Position numbers and translations under genes: made by a program. The notes under the pieces were generated by a model that searched no databases, was not told the DNA's origin, and saw only the letters and a program-made list of their open reading frames with translations. A DNA stretch of 64,000 bases from [Clostridium] scindens (GTDB lineage Bacteria; Bacillota; Clostridia; Lachnospirales; Lachnospiraceae): positions 2,522,001 to 2,586,000 of the forward strand of contig NZ_CP080442.1 of assembly GCF_019597925.1 (NCBI RefSeq), read 5' to 3'. How positions within the stretch are numbered: the stretch's first letter is position 1; each line of letters begins with the position of its first letter. This document shows, one piece after another, positions 34,171-43,303 of this stretch.

Positions 34171-34596
34171 TTAGTTCTTGCAGATCGAGTCCAGATATCC
34201 TTGCAATATAAAAACTGCCGCAATTTTATCAATATATTTTTTGCGGTCTTCACGTCTTACCTTATTCTCAATTAAAGTCCGTTCTGCCTCTACCGTAGTC
34301 AGACGCTCATCCCACATCACGACCTCAAGGCCGGTCCGCCGGCTAAGCATCTTCCCAAACTCCAATGATCTTTCCGCTCGATCTCCAATATCGTTATTCA
34401 TATGCTTCGGAAGGCCGAGCACAATCCGCTCCACCTTGTACTCCTCGATCAGTGCTTCAATCCGTGCACAGGTTTTCCGCAGCTTATTCTCGTCCTTACG
34501 GCAAATAGTCTCTATTGCCTGGGCAGTAATCCCGAGTGGATCGCTGATTGCGACTCCTACGGTCTTAGATCCATAATCCAGTCCCATAATTCTCAT
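34171..34596 (-). CDS. ruvX: Pre-16S rRNA nuclease / Holliday junction resolvase-like RuvX
   Basis: 141 residues, the standard length. RNase H-like fold with acidic residues in MRIMGLDYGSKTVGVAISD, VERIVLGLPKHMNNDIGDRA and EVVMWDERLTTVEAERTL. The YqgF/RuvX family matures the 5' end of 16S rRNA in E. coli and resolves junctions in some bacteria. It lies five bases behind ireB. Confidence 0.95.
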   Translation of the reverse strand: MRIMGLDYGSKTVGVAISDPLGITAQAIETICRKDENKLRKTCARIEALIEEYKVERIVLGLPKHMNNDIGDRAERSLEFGKMLSRRTGLEVVMWDERLTTVEAERTLIENKVRREDRKKYIDKIAAVFILQGYLDSICKN

Positions 34597-34601
34597 AGAT
34601 A

Positions 34602-34865
34602 TTATACCCAGCCATTATGCTCAATATACGTCTTGAGCATCTCTTCCACTAATTCATCCCGTTCCATCTTCATAATCAGGCTTCTCGCGCCATTGTGGCT
34701 TGTGATATACGTCGGGTCTCCTGACATAATATATCCCACAATCTGATTCACCGGATTATATCCTTTTTCACTCAGTGCCTTGTACACAATCTCAAGTATA
34801 TCTTTCGCTTGAATCTGTGGACCGCTTTCTACCTGAAAAAACTGAGTGCTGCTTAAATCTTTCAT
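34602..34865 (-). CDS. ireB: IreB family regulatory phosphoprotein
   Basis: 87 residues: MKDLSSTQFFQVESGPQ, then ILEIVYKALSEKGYNPVNQI, VGYIMSGDPTYITSHNGARS and LIMKMERDELVEEMLKTYI. In Enterococcus IreB is phosphorylated on N-terminal threonines by the PASTA kinase IreK and controls cephalosporin resistance. The N-terminal Ser-Ser-Thr offers equivalent sites. First gene of the ireB-ruvX-DUF1292-fur-rnj cluster, 57 bases after mtaB. Confidence 0.93.
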   Translation of the reverse strand: MKDLSSTQFFQVESGPQIQAKDILEIVYKALSEKGYNPVNQIVGYIMSGDPTYITSHNGARSLIMKMERDELVEEMLKTYIEHNGWV

Positions 34866-34922
34866 ATACTCACGTCCTCCAAAAATACTTCAACTTCATT
34901 CTACCTTATTACAAATGAAAAT

Positions 34923-36206
34923 TCAATGTAATATTTGCAAATGGCTCTCAATTTCTACATTTATCAACTGATTTGTCAAGTTTTCTTCCGTTTTTTGACC
35001 AATTTTTACATATTCTTTCGTATGTCCCACCTGATATTTTTCTCCCTGGCAGACCATCTCCTCTTCCATCAGCACCTCCTGGGTGGTCCCGATCAGCGCC
35101 TCTTCATAGGATGCCTGCTTCCTTCTCGTCAGTTCCAGGAGTTCATTGCTCCTTATCGTCTTCACGCTTTCCGGCACCTGTTCTTCCATCTGCGCCGCCC
35201 GGGTGCCTTCCCTCTTGGAATATTTGAATACATGGGTCTCATAGAAGTCCACTTTGTCGATGAACGCCTTGGACTGTGCGAATTCTTCCTCCGTCTCTCC
35301 CGGGAAGCCCACGATCACATCGGTGGTCAGCGCAGGATTGTCGAAATACTTGCGCAGCAAAACGCATTTTTCATAGTATTCTTCCGATGTATAACGCCGG
35401 TTCATACGTTTGAGCGTCGCGTCGCACCCGCTTTGCAAGGATAGATGGAAGTGGGGGCACATCTTGGGAAGGCCTGCGATGGTCTTTGCAAATTCCTCCG
35501 TGATGATCCTGGGCTCAAGCGATCCCAGACGGATTCTGCGTATTCCTTCTATCTCATGGATAGAGAGGATCAAAGACAGCAGGTCATCGCCGGTATCCAC
35601 TCCATAGGAACTTAGGTGGATGCCGGTAAGCACCACCTCTTTATATCCATTCCTGGCAAGTTCCTCTACCTCCCGTATCACGCTGTCATGGCTGCGGCTT
35701 CTGACCCTTCCCCTCGCATAAGGGATGATGCAGTAAGAGCAGAACTGGTTGCAGCCATCCTGCACCTTGATATATGCCCTTGTATGTTCCGCCGTCCGGC
35801 TCAGATGCAGTTCCTCATACTCGTTAATATGGTTGATGTCTACCAGTTCCTTTTGTACGCCTTCCTGCATTGCCTCATGTTCCCTTAATATCTCTATAAT
35901 ATCCTTCTTCCGGTTATTTCCCACCACAATGTCAATGCACTCATCAATCTCGTCCCGTTTTGCCTGGACATAGCAGCCGCAGGCAACCACGATAGCGCCG
36001 GGATTCATCTTCCTGGCCCTGTGCAGCATCTGCCTGGACTTACGGTCAGCCATATTCGTTACCGTGCACGTATTGATGATATAGACATCCGCGCCCTCCT
36101 TAAAAGGCACAATCTCGTATCCATGCTGTTCAAGCAACTCCTGCATGGCTTCCGTCTCGTATGCATTTACTTTGCAACCCAGATTATGTAAGGCTACTTT
36201 CTTCAT
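34923..36206 (-). CDS. mtaB: tRNA t6A37 methylthiotransferase MtaB
   Basis: 427 residues. N-terminal UPF0004 domain with ALHNLGCKVNAYETEAM, NTCTVTNMADRKSRQ and VACGCYVQ, giving the three cysteines of the auxiliary cluster; radical SAM motif CNQFCSYCIIPYARGRVRS; C-terminal TRAM domain. It adds a methylthio group to the t6A base at position 37 of tRNAs reading ANN codons. It starts opposite to the HPr-like gene and probably heads a long minus-strand run with ireB. Confidence 0.95.
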   Translation of the reverse strand: MKKVALHNLGCKVNAYETEAMQELLEQHGYEIVPFKEGADVYIINTCTVTNMADRKSRQMLHRARKMNPGAIVVACGCYVQAKRDEIDECIDIVVGNNRKKDIIEILREHEAMQEGVQKELVDINHINEYEELHLSRTAEHTRAYIKVQDGCNQFCSYCIIPYARGRVRSRSHDSVIREVEELARNGYKEVVLTGIHLSSYGVDTGDDLLSLILSIHEIEGIRRIRLGSLEPRIITEEFAKTIAGLPKMCPHFHLSLQSGCDATLKRMNRRYTSEEYYEKCVLLRKYFDNPALTTDVIVGFPGETEEEFAQSKAFIDKVDFYETHVFKYSKREGTRAAQMEEQVPESVKTIRSNELLELTRRKQASYEEALIGTTQEVLMEEEMVCQGEKYQVGHTKEYVKIGQKTEENLTNQLINVEIESHLQILH

Positions 36207-36283
36207 ATCCTATTCCAATCCTTTCTATGCACATTGTTGTAACATCTAACGAAATTCTTACAAATTCTTTGGCAATTTGTTCC

Positions 36284-36312
36284 TTGACTTTTATACCCCT
36301 TGCTCTTAAGAT
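36284..36312 (+). promoter_or_regulatory. SigA-type promoter of the HPr-like gene
   Basis: TTGACT (36284-36289), 17-base spacer, TAAGAT (36307-36312), about 35 bases before the start codon of the 76-residue gene at 36353. Confidence 0.65.
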
Positions 36313-36352
36313 ATTTATAGAACATGAAAAGAAACCAAGGAGGGTATGTCCA

Positions 36353-36583
36353 ATGAAATCAGTACAGATTTGTTTAAATTCTATCGATAAGGTAAAATCT
36401 TTTGTAAATGATATTTCAAAATTTGACTGCGATTTTGACTTGGTATCCGGCAGATATGTGATAGACGCAAAGTCTATTATGGGAATCTTCAGCCTGGATC
36501 TGTCCAAGCCGATCGAACTGAACATCCATGCAAATGATGGTGCAGAAGAAGTTCTGGCAGCATTACAGCCATATTTAGTTTAA
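36353..36583 (+). CDS. HPr-like protein lacking the phosphorylated histidine
   Basis: 76 residues from the ATG behind AAGGAGGGT. The C-terminal half, DFDLVSGRYVIDAKSIMGIF then SLDLSKPIELNIHANDGAEE, is clearly the HPr fold with the Ser46-type region of phosphocarrier HPr (DAKSIMGIFSL). The N-terminal segment where HPr carries LHARPA with His15 reads LNSIDKVKSFV here, so the phosphoacceptor histidine is absent. It therefore cannot act as the ordinary PTS phosphocarrier; a regulatory role through the retained serine region is a reasonable guess. Single gene with its own promoter and terminator. Confidence 0.85.
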   Translation: MKSVQICLNSIDKVKSFVNDISKFDCDFDLVSGRYVIDAKSIMGIFSLDLSKPIELNIHANDGAEEVLAALQPYLV

Positions 36584-36613
36584 TTTATTTGTTTGATTTA
36601 TATGTTTGAAAGA

Positions 36614-36658
36614 AAAGGGCCATCCCGTAACTTGACAGGGACTGGCCCTCTTTTTTTC
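36614..36658. terminator. Intrinsic terminator between the HPr-like gene and thiI
   Basis: AGGGCCA-t-CCC and GGG-ac-TGGCCCT form a 10-bp stem with an 11-base loop, followed by CTTTTTTT on the plus strand. The A-rich left flank would give a T run on the minus strand behind thiI as well. Confidence 0.85.
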
Positions 36659-36662
36659 TTTT

Positions 36663-37844
36663 CTATTTCACTTCTATGACTTCCACCGTATCGATGGCTT
36701 CTCGCACCAGCTGGTCAATCTTTTCCGCCAGTTTTTCCTCCGATCGCCGGATCACTTCTACATTGGGCTTGGTTACCGGATGCTTTGCCACAAAGATGGT
36801 ACAGCAGTCTTCAAATGGCTGGATCGAAGTCTCGTAAGTCCCGATCTTTTCTGCGATGTCAACGATCTCCTGCTTGTCAAAGCCAATGACCGGACGGTAC
36901 ACTGGCACGGTGCATACATCATTGGTAGCCGCAAGGCTCTGCATAGTCTGGCTTGCCACCTGTCCGATGCTCTCTCCCGTGATCAGTCCCAGGCATCCGT
37001 CCTTCTTTGCAAAATGCTCCGCAATCCGCATCATATAACGGCGCATGATGATCGTCAGTTCATCGTGCGGGCACTGGTCATAGATATAGAGCTGGATATC
37101 CGTAAAATTCACGACGTGCAGTTTCACGGGCCCGGAATATCTGGATACGATCCTGGCCAGATCCACCACCTTCTGCTTGGCGCGCTCGCTTGTATACGGC
37201 GGCGCATGGAAATACGTAGCCTCGATTCCCACGCCTCTTTTTGATATCATATAGCCTGCCACCGGGCTGTCGATTCCGCCGGAAAGAAGCAGCATGGCTT
37301 TTCCATTGGTGCCTACCGGCATGCCTCCCGCGCCGGGAATTATCTGCGAATATACATAGATCTCATTTCTAATCTCCACATTCAGCATCACATCCGGATG
37401 ATGGACATCCACCTTCGTCTCCGGAAATGCTTCCAGAATTACTTCTCCCAGATCGCAGTTGATCTCCATGGAGGTCTTGGGATAAGTCTTCCTGGCACGT
37501 CTCGCCTCTACCTTGAACGTCAGGTTCTTATCGGGGTACATCTCATCCATATACGAAACGACGTCTTCTTTGAGTTTCTCAAACCCCTGGTCTTCCATAC
37601 GCACTACCGGGCAGATTCCCACGATGCCGAACACCCGCTTCAGGTGCTCCACCGTGTCCTCATAGTCGTAATCGCCCTCGCAGTCCACATAGATTCTGGC
37701 CTGGGACTTATGCACGTCAAACTGGCCGTCCACGTCCTTAAGGGCAAACCGTATCTGCCTGACAAGCGCATCTTCAAACAGATACCGGTTCTTTCCCTTA
37801 ATTCCAATCTCTCCGTACTTTAACAAAAATGTGTGAAATCTCAT
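36663..37844 (-). CDS. thiI: tRNA uracil 4-sulfurtransferase ThiI
   Basis: 393 residues: N-terminal ferredoxin-like and THUMP domains (about 1-165), then the PP-loop ATPase with LLLSGGIDSPVAGYMISKRG. The C-terminal rhodanese domain of E. coli ThiI is absent, as usual in Firmicutes. It makes 4-thiouridine at tRNA position 8 and may supply sulfur for thiamine. The cysteine desulfurase gene is directly upstream, 39 bases away, forming the usual sulfur-donor pair. Confidence 0.95.
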   Translation of the reverse strand: MRFHTFLLKYGEIGIKGKNRYLFEDALVRQIRFALKDVDGQFDVHKSQARIYVDCEGDYDYEDTVEHLKRVFGIVGICPVVRMEDQGFEKLKEDVVSYMDEMYPDKNLTFKVEARRARKTYPKTSMEINCDLGEVILEAFPETKVDVHHPDVMLNVEIRNEIYVYSQIIPGAGGMPVGTNGKAMLLLSGGIDSPVAGYMISKRGVGIEATYFHAPPYTSERAKQKVVDLARIVSRYSGPVKLHVVNFTDIQLYIYDQCPHDELTIIMRRYMMRIAEHFAKKDGCLGLITGESIGQVASQTMQSLAATNDVCTVPVYRPVIGFDKQEIVDIAEKIGTYETSIQPFEDCCTIFVAKHPVTKPNVEVIRRSEEKLAEKIDQLVREAIDTVEVIEVK

Positions 37845-37883
37845 CTTATCTATTCTCCTAATCTAATCTTCCTACAGATTCTT

Positions 37884-39041
37884 TTAGCGTCTGGTATATT
37901 TTCGAAGCATCGGTACTATATTATATAGTGTATCCAGGGTATAGTCAATCTCTTCACGGGTTGTAAATTCTGACATGCTGAATCGCAATGTGGCATCTAA
38001 GAATTCCTGCCTTGCCCCGATTCCTTTCAGGACGCCGCTCACCTGCGGATGGTTCGAGGAGCAGGCCGAGCCAGAAGATACATAGATTCCCTTTTCTGCC
38101 AGGGCATGGAGAAGCACCTCGCTTCGGATTCCCCCGAATCCTACGCTGATAATGTGAGGCGCGGACGTCTCATCATACAGTCCATGAATCGTCGTGTTCT
38201 CAATCTGACCGATGCCCTCGATAAAATGCTGCTTAAGCCTGCGCATCCTAGCCACCTTCACGTCCAGATCCTGGTAGATGGTCCTGGCTGCCAGGGAAAG
38301 CCCCGCGATCCCTGGAACATTCTCCGTTCCTGAGCGGATATTCTTCTGCTGCTCTCCGCCAAATACGATCGGCTTGATCTTTACATTTTCTCCTATATAT
38401 AAAGCGCCTGTTCCTTTAGGACCATGAATCTTGTGGCCGCTGATGGAACACATATCTACCTTCAGCCGCTTCGGATAGATGCGGTATTTGCCGAACCCCT
38501 GCACCGCATCCACATGGAACAGAATGTTCCTGTTATAGGCCTTCACGATGCTGGCGGCCTCCTGGATCGGCTGGACGGAGCCCACTTCATTGTTGACGTA
38601 CATGATGGATACCAGGATGGTATCTTCGCATAATGCATCCTTCAGGGCATCCAGCTTCACCCTTCCATATCGGTCCACTGGCAGGAAGGTTATACGGAAT
38701 CCTTCTTCTTCCAGATAGCGCATGGTATTGATAATAGCCGGATGCTCAATGGAGGTCGTGATCAGATGCTTTCCTGCCCTCTGATTGGCCCTCGCCGCGC
38801 CAATCAGCGCAAGATTGTCGCTCTCTGTCCCACCGGAGGTGAAGAATACCTCTTTATCCTGCACCTTCCAGATCTTTGTCAGAGTCTCTTTCGCCTCTTT
38901 TATATACTGCTCCGCTTCCACGCCTTTCGTGTGCCTGGAAGACGGGTTTCCATAATCTTCGCACATGACCTTTCGCACCAGTTCGCCCACGCTGTCATAC
39001 GCCCGGGTGGTGGCGGAATTGTCCAGATAGATTTCTTTCAT
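37884..39041 (-). CDS. Cysteine desulfurase (NifS/IscS type)
   Basis: 385 residues from MKEIYLDNSATTRAYDSV; a GTG three codons earlier is less well placed. PLP-binding elements are SGGTESDNLALIGAARAN, HVDAVQGFGKYRI and the lysine in SISGHKIHGPKGTGALYI; the catalytic loop cysteine is in SSGSACSSNHPQVSG. It removes sulfur from cysteine to give alanine and a protein persulfide. Its place just before thiI makes it the dedicated sulfur donor for s4U, as NifZ does in Bacillus. Confidence 0.93.
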   Translation of the reverse strand: MKEIYLDNSATTRAYDSVGELVRKVMCEDYGNPSSRHTKGVEAEQYIKEAKETLTKIWKVQDKEVFFTSGGTESDNLALIGAARANQRAGKHLITTSIEHPAIINTMRYLEEEGFRITFLPVDRYGRVKLDALKDALCEDTILVSIMYVNNEVGSVQPIQEAASIVKAYNRNILFHVDAVQGFGKYRIYPKRLKVDMCSISGHKIHGPKGTGALYIGENVKIKPIVFGGEQQKNIRSGTENVPGIAGLSLAARTIYQDLDVKVARMRRLKQHFIEGIGQIENTTIHGLYDETSAPHIISVGFGGIRSEVLLHALAEKGIYVSSGSACSSNHPQVSGVLKGIGARQEFLDATLRFSMSEFTTREEIDYTLDTLYNIVPMLRKYTRR

Positions 39042-39086
39042 GCTTTCCACTTCCTATTTCTATATTCTTACTACTAGAGTATGTTC

Positions 39087-39824
39087 CTACCCTTCCAGAT
39101 GGAACATTAAGATGGATAATATGGCAAGCCCCGCCGTCTCTGTGCGCAGGATCCTCCTGCCAAGCGTGATTGCCTTAGCCCCTTGACGGATAGCCGCATC
39201 GACCTCTTCCTTTTCGAATCCGCCCTCCGGTCCGATAAAGATTCCTACAGACTGTCCCTGCGCAATGGATGCTACCACTTTTCTGGCCTCCTCCATCCCT
39301 TCCGCCAATTCATACGGAATCAAAAGAACGTCCAGTTCTCCTGCCATTTGAAGCGCCTCCGGGTAGGACAGGACGGAAGATACCTGCGGGATATATCCCC
39401 GGCCGGCCTGCTTAGCCGCGCTTTCGGCAATCTGCTGCCACCGCTGCGTCTTTTTTGCGGCCTTCTTTTCATCCAGTTTTACCACCGACCGCCTGGTGGC
39501 CACCGGCACCACCTGGCTTGCCCCCAGTTCCACCGCCTTCTGCACGATCAGTTCCATCTTATCCTGCTTAGGCAGTCCCTGGAACAGGGTGATACGGCAG
39601 GGAAGTTCTGTATCCACCGGCATTCTCTGCTGTATCGCAAGGACCGCGCGGCCTTCTTCATACCCTTCGACCAAGCACCGGTATTTCAGGTTGTCGCCGT
39701 CGCTGATTTCTACTTCCTCTCCCGGGCGCATGCGCAGTACGTTCTTCATATGATTCACATCCGAGCCTTCAATATAGATCCTCTCGCCCTCCACCTGGGA
39801 AGGCGTTACAAAAAAATGCTGCAT
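39087..39824 (-). CDS. rsmE: 16S rRNA (uracil(1498)-N(3))-methyltransferase RsmE
   Basis: 245 residues. N-terminal PUA-like domain (VEGERIYIEGSDVNHMKNVL and RMRPGEEVEISDG) and C-terminal SPOUT knot with GIFIGPEGGFEKEEVDAA and TLGRRILRTETAGLAILSIL. It methylates U1498 in the decoding centre of 16S rRNA. It follows prmA by four bases, the usual prmA-rsmE pair. Confidence 0.95.
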   Translation of the reverse strand: MQHFFVTPSQVEGERIYIEGSDVNHMKNVLRMRPGEEVEISDGDNLKYRCLVEGYEEGRAVLAIQQRMPVDTELPCRITLFQGLPKQDKMELIVQKAVELGASQVVPVATRRSVVKLDEKKAAKKTQRWQQIAESAAKQAGRGYIPQVSSVLSYPEALQMAGELDVLLIPYELAEGMEEARKVVASIAQGQSVGIFIGPEGGFEKEEVDAAIRQGAKAITLGRRILRTETAGLAILSILMFHLEG

Positions 39825-39828
39825 CTTG

Positions 39829-40788
39829 CTACTCCTGATTCTTTCTGGCTGTTACGGATACCCATTCTCCCTGGTGGTTCACCTCCAGCACTTCAAGGCC
39901 TGCCTCCTTCACTGCCTGGACCACCGTCTCTTCCTTATCTTCGATAATTCCGCTGGTAATGTAGATTCCGCCAGGCTTCATCTGGTTCACGATAACTGGC
40001 GTAAGCGGTACCAGCACGTCAGCCAGAATATTGGCCGCCACGATGTCGTATTTTTCGTACCCTGCCTTATCCTGTACGTCCTTGTCGTCGATGATGTTGC
40101 CAATCATGACTTCGTATTGGTCTTTTCGGGTTCCGTTGACCTCCATATTCTCATGGGTCGCGTCGATCGCGCATGGATCCAGATCCGTACCCACGGAATA
40201 CCTGGCTCCGAACTTCAGCGCCAGCATCCCCAGAATGCCGCTTCCGCAGCCTACATCCAGGATCACCGTATCATCTTTCACATACTTTTTGAGCTGGCGG
40301 ATGCATAACTGCGTAGTCTCATGCATGCCTGTCCCGAACGCAGTGCCGGGATCTATATGGATCACCAGCTTATCGCTGTCTTTTTCCTCTACCTTTTCCC
40401 AGGAAGGGATGACGAGAATATCATCGATGTAGAACTGGTGGAAATACTGCTTCCAGTTGTTGACCCAGTCCACATCCTCCGTCTGGGATTCCTCGATCAT
40501 GCACGCTCCTACATCCAGATAAGCGCGCATCTTATCCAGTTCCTTCCTTATGTTCAAAAGGATCGTTCCTTTATCCTCTTCTTCGTCCAGATAGAAGGTC
40601 AGATAAGCCGTGCCGTCATCTTCCGGAATATCTGGCAGGATGTCCACGAACATCTGCTCCTTATCTTCCTTCGTAAGAGGCACCTTGTCCTCGATCTGCA
40701 CGCCCTGGATTCCCAGATCCATCAGCATGCTGCTGACGATGTCCTCCGCCTGCGTCGTCGTCTGTAGCCGAAACTGATTCCACTTCAT
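39829..40788 (-). CDS. prmA: Ribosomal protein L11 methyltransferase PrmA
   Basis: 319 residues, usual length. SAM-binding motif VILDVGCGSGILGMLALKFG, then GTDLDPCAIDATHENME, and the conserved DIVAANILADVLVPLTPVI. An N-terminal L11-recognition domain (about 1-110) precedes it. It trimethylates L11 at several amino groups. Coupled closely to rsmE. Confidence 0.95.
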   Translation of the reverse strand: MKWNQFRLQTTTQAEDIVSSMLMDLGIQGVQIEDKVPLTKEDKEQMFVDILPDIPEDDGTAYLTFYLDEEEDKGTILLNIRKELDKMRAYLDVGACMIEESQTEDVDWVNNWKQYFHQFYIDDILVIPSWEKVEEKDSDKLVIHIDPGTAFGTGMHETTQLCIRQLKKYVKDDTVILDVGCGSGILGMLALKFGARYSVGTDLDPCAIDATHENMEVNGTRKDQYEVMIGNIIDDKDVQDKAGYEKYDIVAANILADVLVPLTPVIVNQMKPGGIYITSGIIEDKEETVVQAVKEAGLEVLEVNHQGEWVSVTARKNQE

Positions 40789-40806
40789 AATTCGTCCCCT
40801 TTCATC

Positions 40807-41373
40807 TTATATAATGCCCAGATGGTCCAGCAGGATCTTGCATCCCATCAGTATAAGGATGACGCCTCCTGCCAGTTCTGCCTTGGACTGGTATTTCGTC
40901 CCAAATATATTGCCTATTTTAACACCTGCCACGGATAAAGTAAATGTAATTGCCCCAATAAAACTTACCGCAGGCACAATCTCCACCTGCAGGAAGGCAA
41001 ATGTCACCCCTACCGCCAGAGCGTCGATGCTGGTTGCGACAGCCAGTCCCAGCATGGTCCTGACATCCAGTGACGCATCCGCGTCCTGGCACTCATCGCA
41101 GGAGCCAAACGCCTCGCGTATCATATTGACGCCGATAATTCCCAGCAGGATAAAGGCGATCCAATGGTCTACCGAAGTAATCACATCTTTAAACTGGACT
41201 CCCAGAAAGAAGCCTATCAGCGGCATCAGCGCCTGAAACGCGCCAAAATATAAGCCTACGATACCTGCCTTGCCCCATGTGCAGCGCTTCATCGCAAGAC
41301 CCTTACAGACGGATACTGCGAACGCGTCCATGGAAAGCCCTACTGCTATCAGGAATAATTCTATTATATTCAT
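40807..41373 (-). CDS. mntP: Manganese efflux pump MntP family protein
   Basis: 188 residues from MNIIELFLIAVGLSMDAFAV, behind GGAGAAAGGAC; an ATG 18 codons upstream is not supported. Six transmembrane helices; the two family repeats each carry an Asp in a helix (GLSMDAFAVSVCKG and ATSIDALAVGVTFAFL). MntP exports Mn2+ from the cytoplasm. The short upstream region does not contain the yybP-ykoY manganese riboswitch that often precedes such genes. Confidence 0.92.
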   Translation of the reverse strand: MNIIELFLIAVGLSMDAFAVSVCKGLAMKRCTWGKAGIVGLYFGAFQALMPLIGFFLGVQFKDVITSVDHWIAFILLGIIGVNMIREAFGSCDECQDADASLDVRTMLGLAVATSIDALAVGVTFAFLQVEIVPAVSFIGAITFTLSVAGVKIGNIFGTKYQSKAELAGGVILILMGCKILLDHLGII

Positions 41374-41410
41374 GTCCTTTCTCCTAACCTTTTTCTCATG
41401 GTACAGAACA

Positions 41411-41433
41411 AAGAATGTGCTCTGCACATTCTT
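41411..41433 (-). terminator. Hairpin after the GH25 gene (probable terminator)
   Basis: AAGAATGTGC-TCT-GCACATTCTT is a perfect 10-bp stem with a 3-base loop, 18 bases behind the GH25 stop codon and 38 bases before the mntP start. On the minus strand it is followed by TGTTC, a weak T tract. Confidence 0.5.
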
Positions 41434-41450
41434 GCGCCTTCTGCGGACGG

Positions 41451-42329
41451 CTACTCTGAGCCAAATCTGTCAAAGCAGAGGTTCAGATCTACGTTTCCTT
41501 CAATTCCTGGCACCTTGCCCTTTTCCGTATACTGCCACATGGAAAATTCATAAGGGCACTGGGGAAGGGGCTCGTAATCCGCGTACCATTTCTTATATCC
41601 TGCCAGTTCGTTCAGATCAAGCGTAAATGCCATCCATTTCATATTGGCATAGATCATTGTCTCATATCCGGCTTCTTCAACCGCGTCACAGAATGTGATG
41701 CAGTTTGCGGTGAACTGCTCTTTTTTCAGATGATCTGTCCTGGCTTCATCATTTTTGATTTCTTCGGTATCGAATATCACCGGATAAGTGATAGCGTAAG
41801 GCCGGATTCGTTCCAGTACGAACTGCGCCTCTTCATAAGCCTCTTCTTTGTCTACCGCCTGCGAGAAGAAGTAGACTCCCACGTCAAGGCCTGCCGCAAG
41901 CGCGCCCTCTATGTGACTTTTGAACATGGCGTCTTCCACAAGTTTTCCTTCCTGTCCATATCCCCGAAAGCCTACGCGTATGATCGCAAAGTCTATGCCG
42001 CTTGCCTTCACTTTAGCCCAGTCTACGGACGGCTGATATTCGGACACGTCTATCCCGACCTTGGAAATAATGTTTCCCGCTTCGTCGGTATAGTGCTGGT
42101 ATCCGTCTTTCTTTTTTATCCGTTTCAGATCGTATGTATTTTTCGGCACCGCTTCCAGAAGTTCGGCCTCATACTGCTGCCCCAGCACATCTACAAACTG
42201 GTAGACCTCCTTGTTTCCATCCGCCTGGTCTTTCGCTTCTTCCTTCTTATCCGTGTCCTGGCACCCTGCTGCAAGCAGGACCGCCAGCAATACAAACAAT
42301 GTCTTAATCCATCTCTTTTTAATCATCAT
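41451..42329 (-). CDS. GH25 family lysozyme lipoprotein
   Basis: 292 residues. Lipoprotein signal MMIKKRWIKTLFVLLAVLLA then AGC lipobox, so it is tethered to the outer face of the membrane. A linker region of about 65 residues precedes the GH25 muramidase barrel, which starts at KVGIDVSEYQPSVDWAKVKA; further motifs are FAIIRVGFRGYG, GVYFFSQAVDKEEAYEEA and the catalytic FDTEE. It should cleave the MurNAc-GlcNAc bond of peptidoglycan. It is the last gene of the run LRR-VWA-MoxR-ArsC-add-GH25, 14 bases behind add. Confidence 0.92.
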   Translation of the reverse strand: MMIKKRWIKTLFVLLAVLLAAGCQDTDKKEEAKDQADGNKEVYQFVDVLGQQYEAELLEAVPKNTYDLKRIKKKDGYQHYTDEAGNIISKVGIDVSEYQPSVDWAKVKASGIDFAIIRVGFRGYGQEGKLVEDAMFKSHIEGALAAGLDVGVYFFSQAVDKEEAYEEAQFVLERIRPYAITYPVIFDTEEIKNDEARTDHLKKEQFTANCITFCDAVEEAGYETMIYANMKWMAFTLDLNELAGYKKWYADYEPLPQCPYEFSMWQYTEKGKVPGIEGNVDLNLCFDRFGSE

Positions 42330-42343
42330 GACCCTTCTATCTC

Positions 42344-43303
42344 TTACGCTTCAAAAGCCGCAAAATGGGCATTGGCAAGCAGTTGTTCTGCTTCCGCTTC
42401 CGTCAGCCCATAAGAATCCGCCAGGTATTGGAATTCCTTCCCTACCCAGGTATCTGATACCGTCATATTGTCGCTGTTTACCGTCACCTTGATTCCCCGC
42501 CTCAGATAGGTTCTCAAAGGATAATCAGTTATCTTTTCTACTGCCTTGGTCTGCAGATTGCTGATAGGGCACATTTCAAGAGGAATCTCCCGGCTTGCCA
42601 GCAGTTCCATCAGTTCCTCGTCCTCAATTGCCCGGACCCCATGCCCAATCCTGGCCGCGCCAAATTCTACCGCCTTGCGGATGCTGGCAGGCCCTGCCGC
42701 CTCCCCTGCATGGATGGTAAACGGAACCCCAAGTTTCCTGGCAAGCGCAAATTCTTCTTCATAATCTGCCGTGGGAAACAAGGCTTCCGCCCCCGCCAGG
42801 TCAACGGCTACCACTCCCTTGCCCAGATACCTGGAAGCCAGACGCACCGTCTGAAGGTTCGCTTTCTTATTATCCTGTCCCCGCATGCAGCATAGAATTG
42901 TCCGCAGCCGGATATCGCTGTCTTCCTGCGCCTTAGAAAGCCCAGACAGCACCGCTGTGACCGCCTGTTCCTGGCTCATGCCTTTCTGGCAGTGCAGCTG
43001 CGGGGCAAAACGCACCTCGGCATAACGCAGCCCTCTCACCTTAAGGTTCTCGCCCAGTTCCCTCGCGGCCTGGCATAGTCCACGTTCCGTCTGCAGGACC
43101 TTCAGCACAGTATCAAAGCATCTCAGATATTCATTCAGGCTTTTGCAGTCCATCCCCTCACAGATATAAGGCTTTAATCCCTTCGCCGTATCTGCCGGAA
43201 GCCTGATTCCTTCTTCCTTCGCGATCCGCAATATGGTCTCTGCCGGCAGGGAGCCATCCAGATGAAGATGCAGATCTATCTGTCCAAACTTTGACATATT
43301 CAT
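42344..43303 (-). CDS. add: Adenosine deaminase
   Basis: 319 residues from the ATG that overlaps the stop codon of the upstream ArsC-like gene (ATGA); an ATG five codons earlier is also possible. Zinc ligands are in IDLHLHLDGSLPAETI, FTIHAGEAAGPASI and TVNSDNMTVSDTW; the proton-shuttle glutamate is in the HAGE motif. It converts adenosine to inosine in purine salvage. The four-base overlap means it depends on translation of the upstream gene reaching its true stop codon, which matters because that gene contains an in-frame UGA. Confidence 0.93.
   Translation of the reverse strand: MNMSKFGQIDLHLHLDGSLPAETILRIAKEEGIRLPADTAKGLKPYICEGMDCKSLNEYLRCFDTVLKVLQTERGLCQAARELGENLKVRGLRYAEVRFAPQLHCQKGMSQEQAVTAVLSGLSKAQEDSDIRLRTILCCMRGQDNKKANLQTVRLASRYLGKGVVAVDLAGAEALFPTADYEEEFALARKLGVPFTIHAGEAAGPASIRKAVEFGAARIGHGVRAIEDEELMELLASREIPLEMCPISNLQTKAVEKITDYPLRTYLRRGIKVTVNSDNMTVSDTWVGKEFQYLADSYGLTEAEAEQLLANAHFAAFEA

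Noticed and set aside
41374..41450. yybP-ykoY manganese riboswitch before mntP
   Set aside because: The space to the GH25 gene is 77 bases and holds only a short hairpin that fits a terminator.
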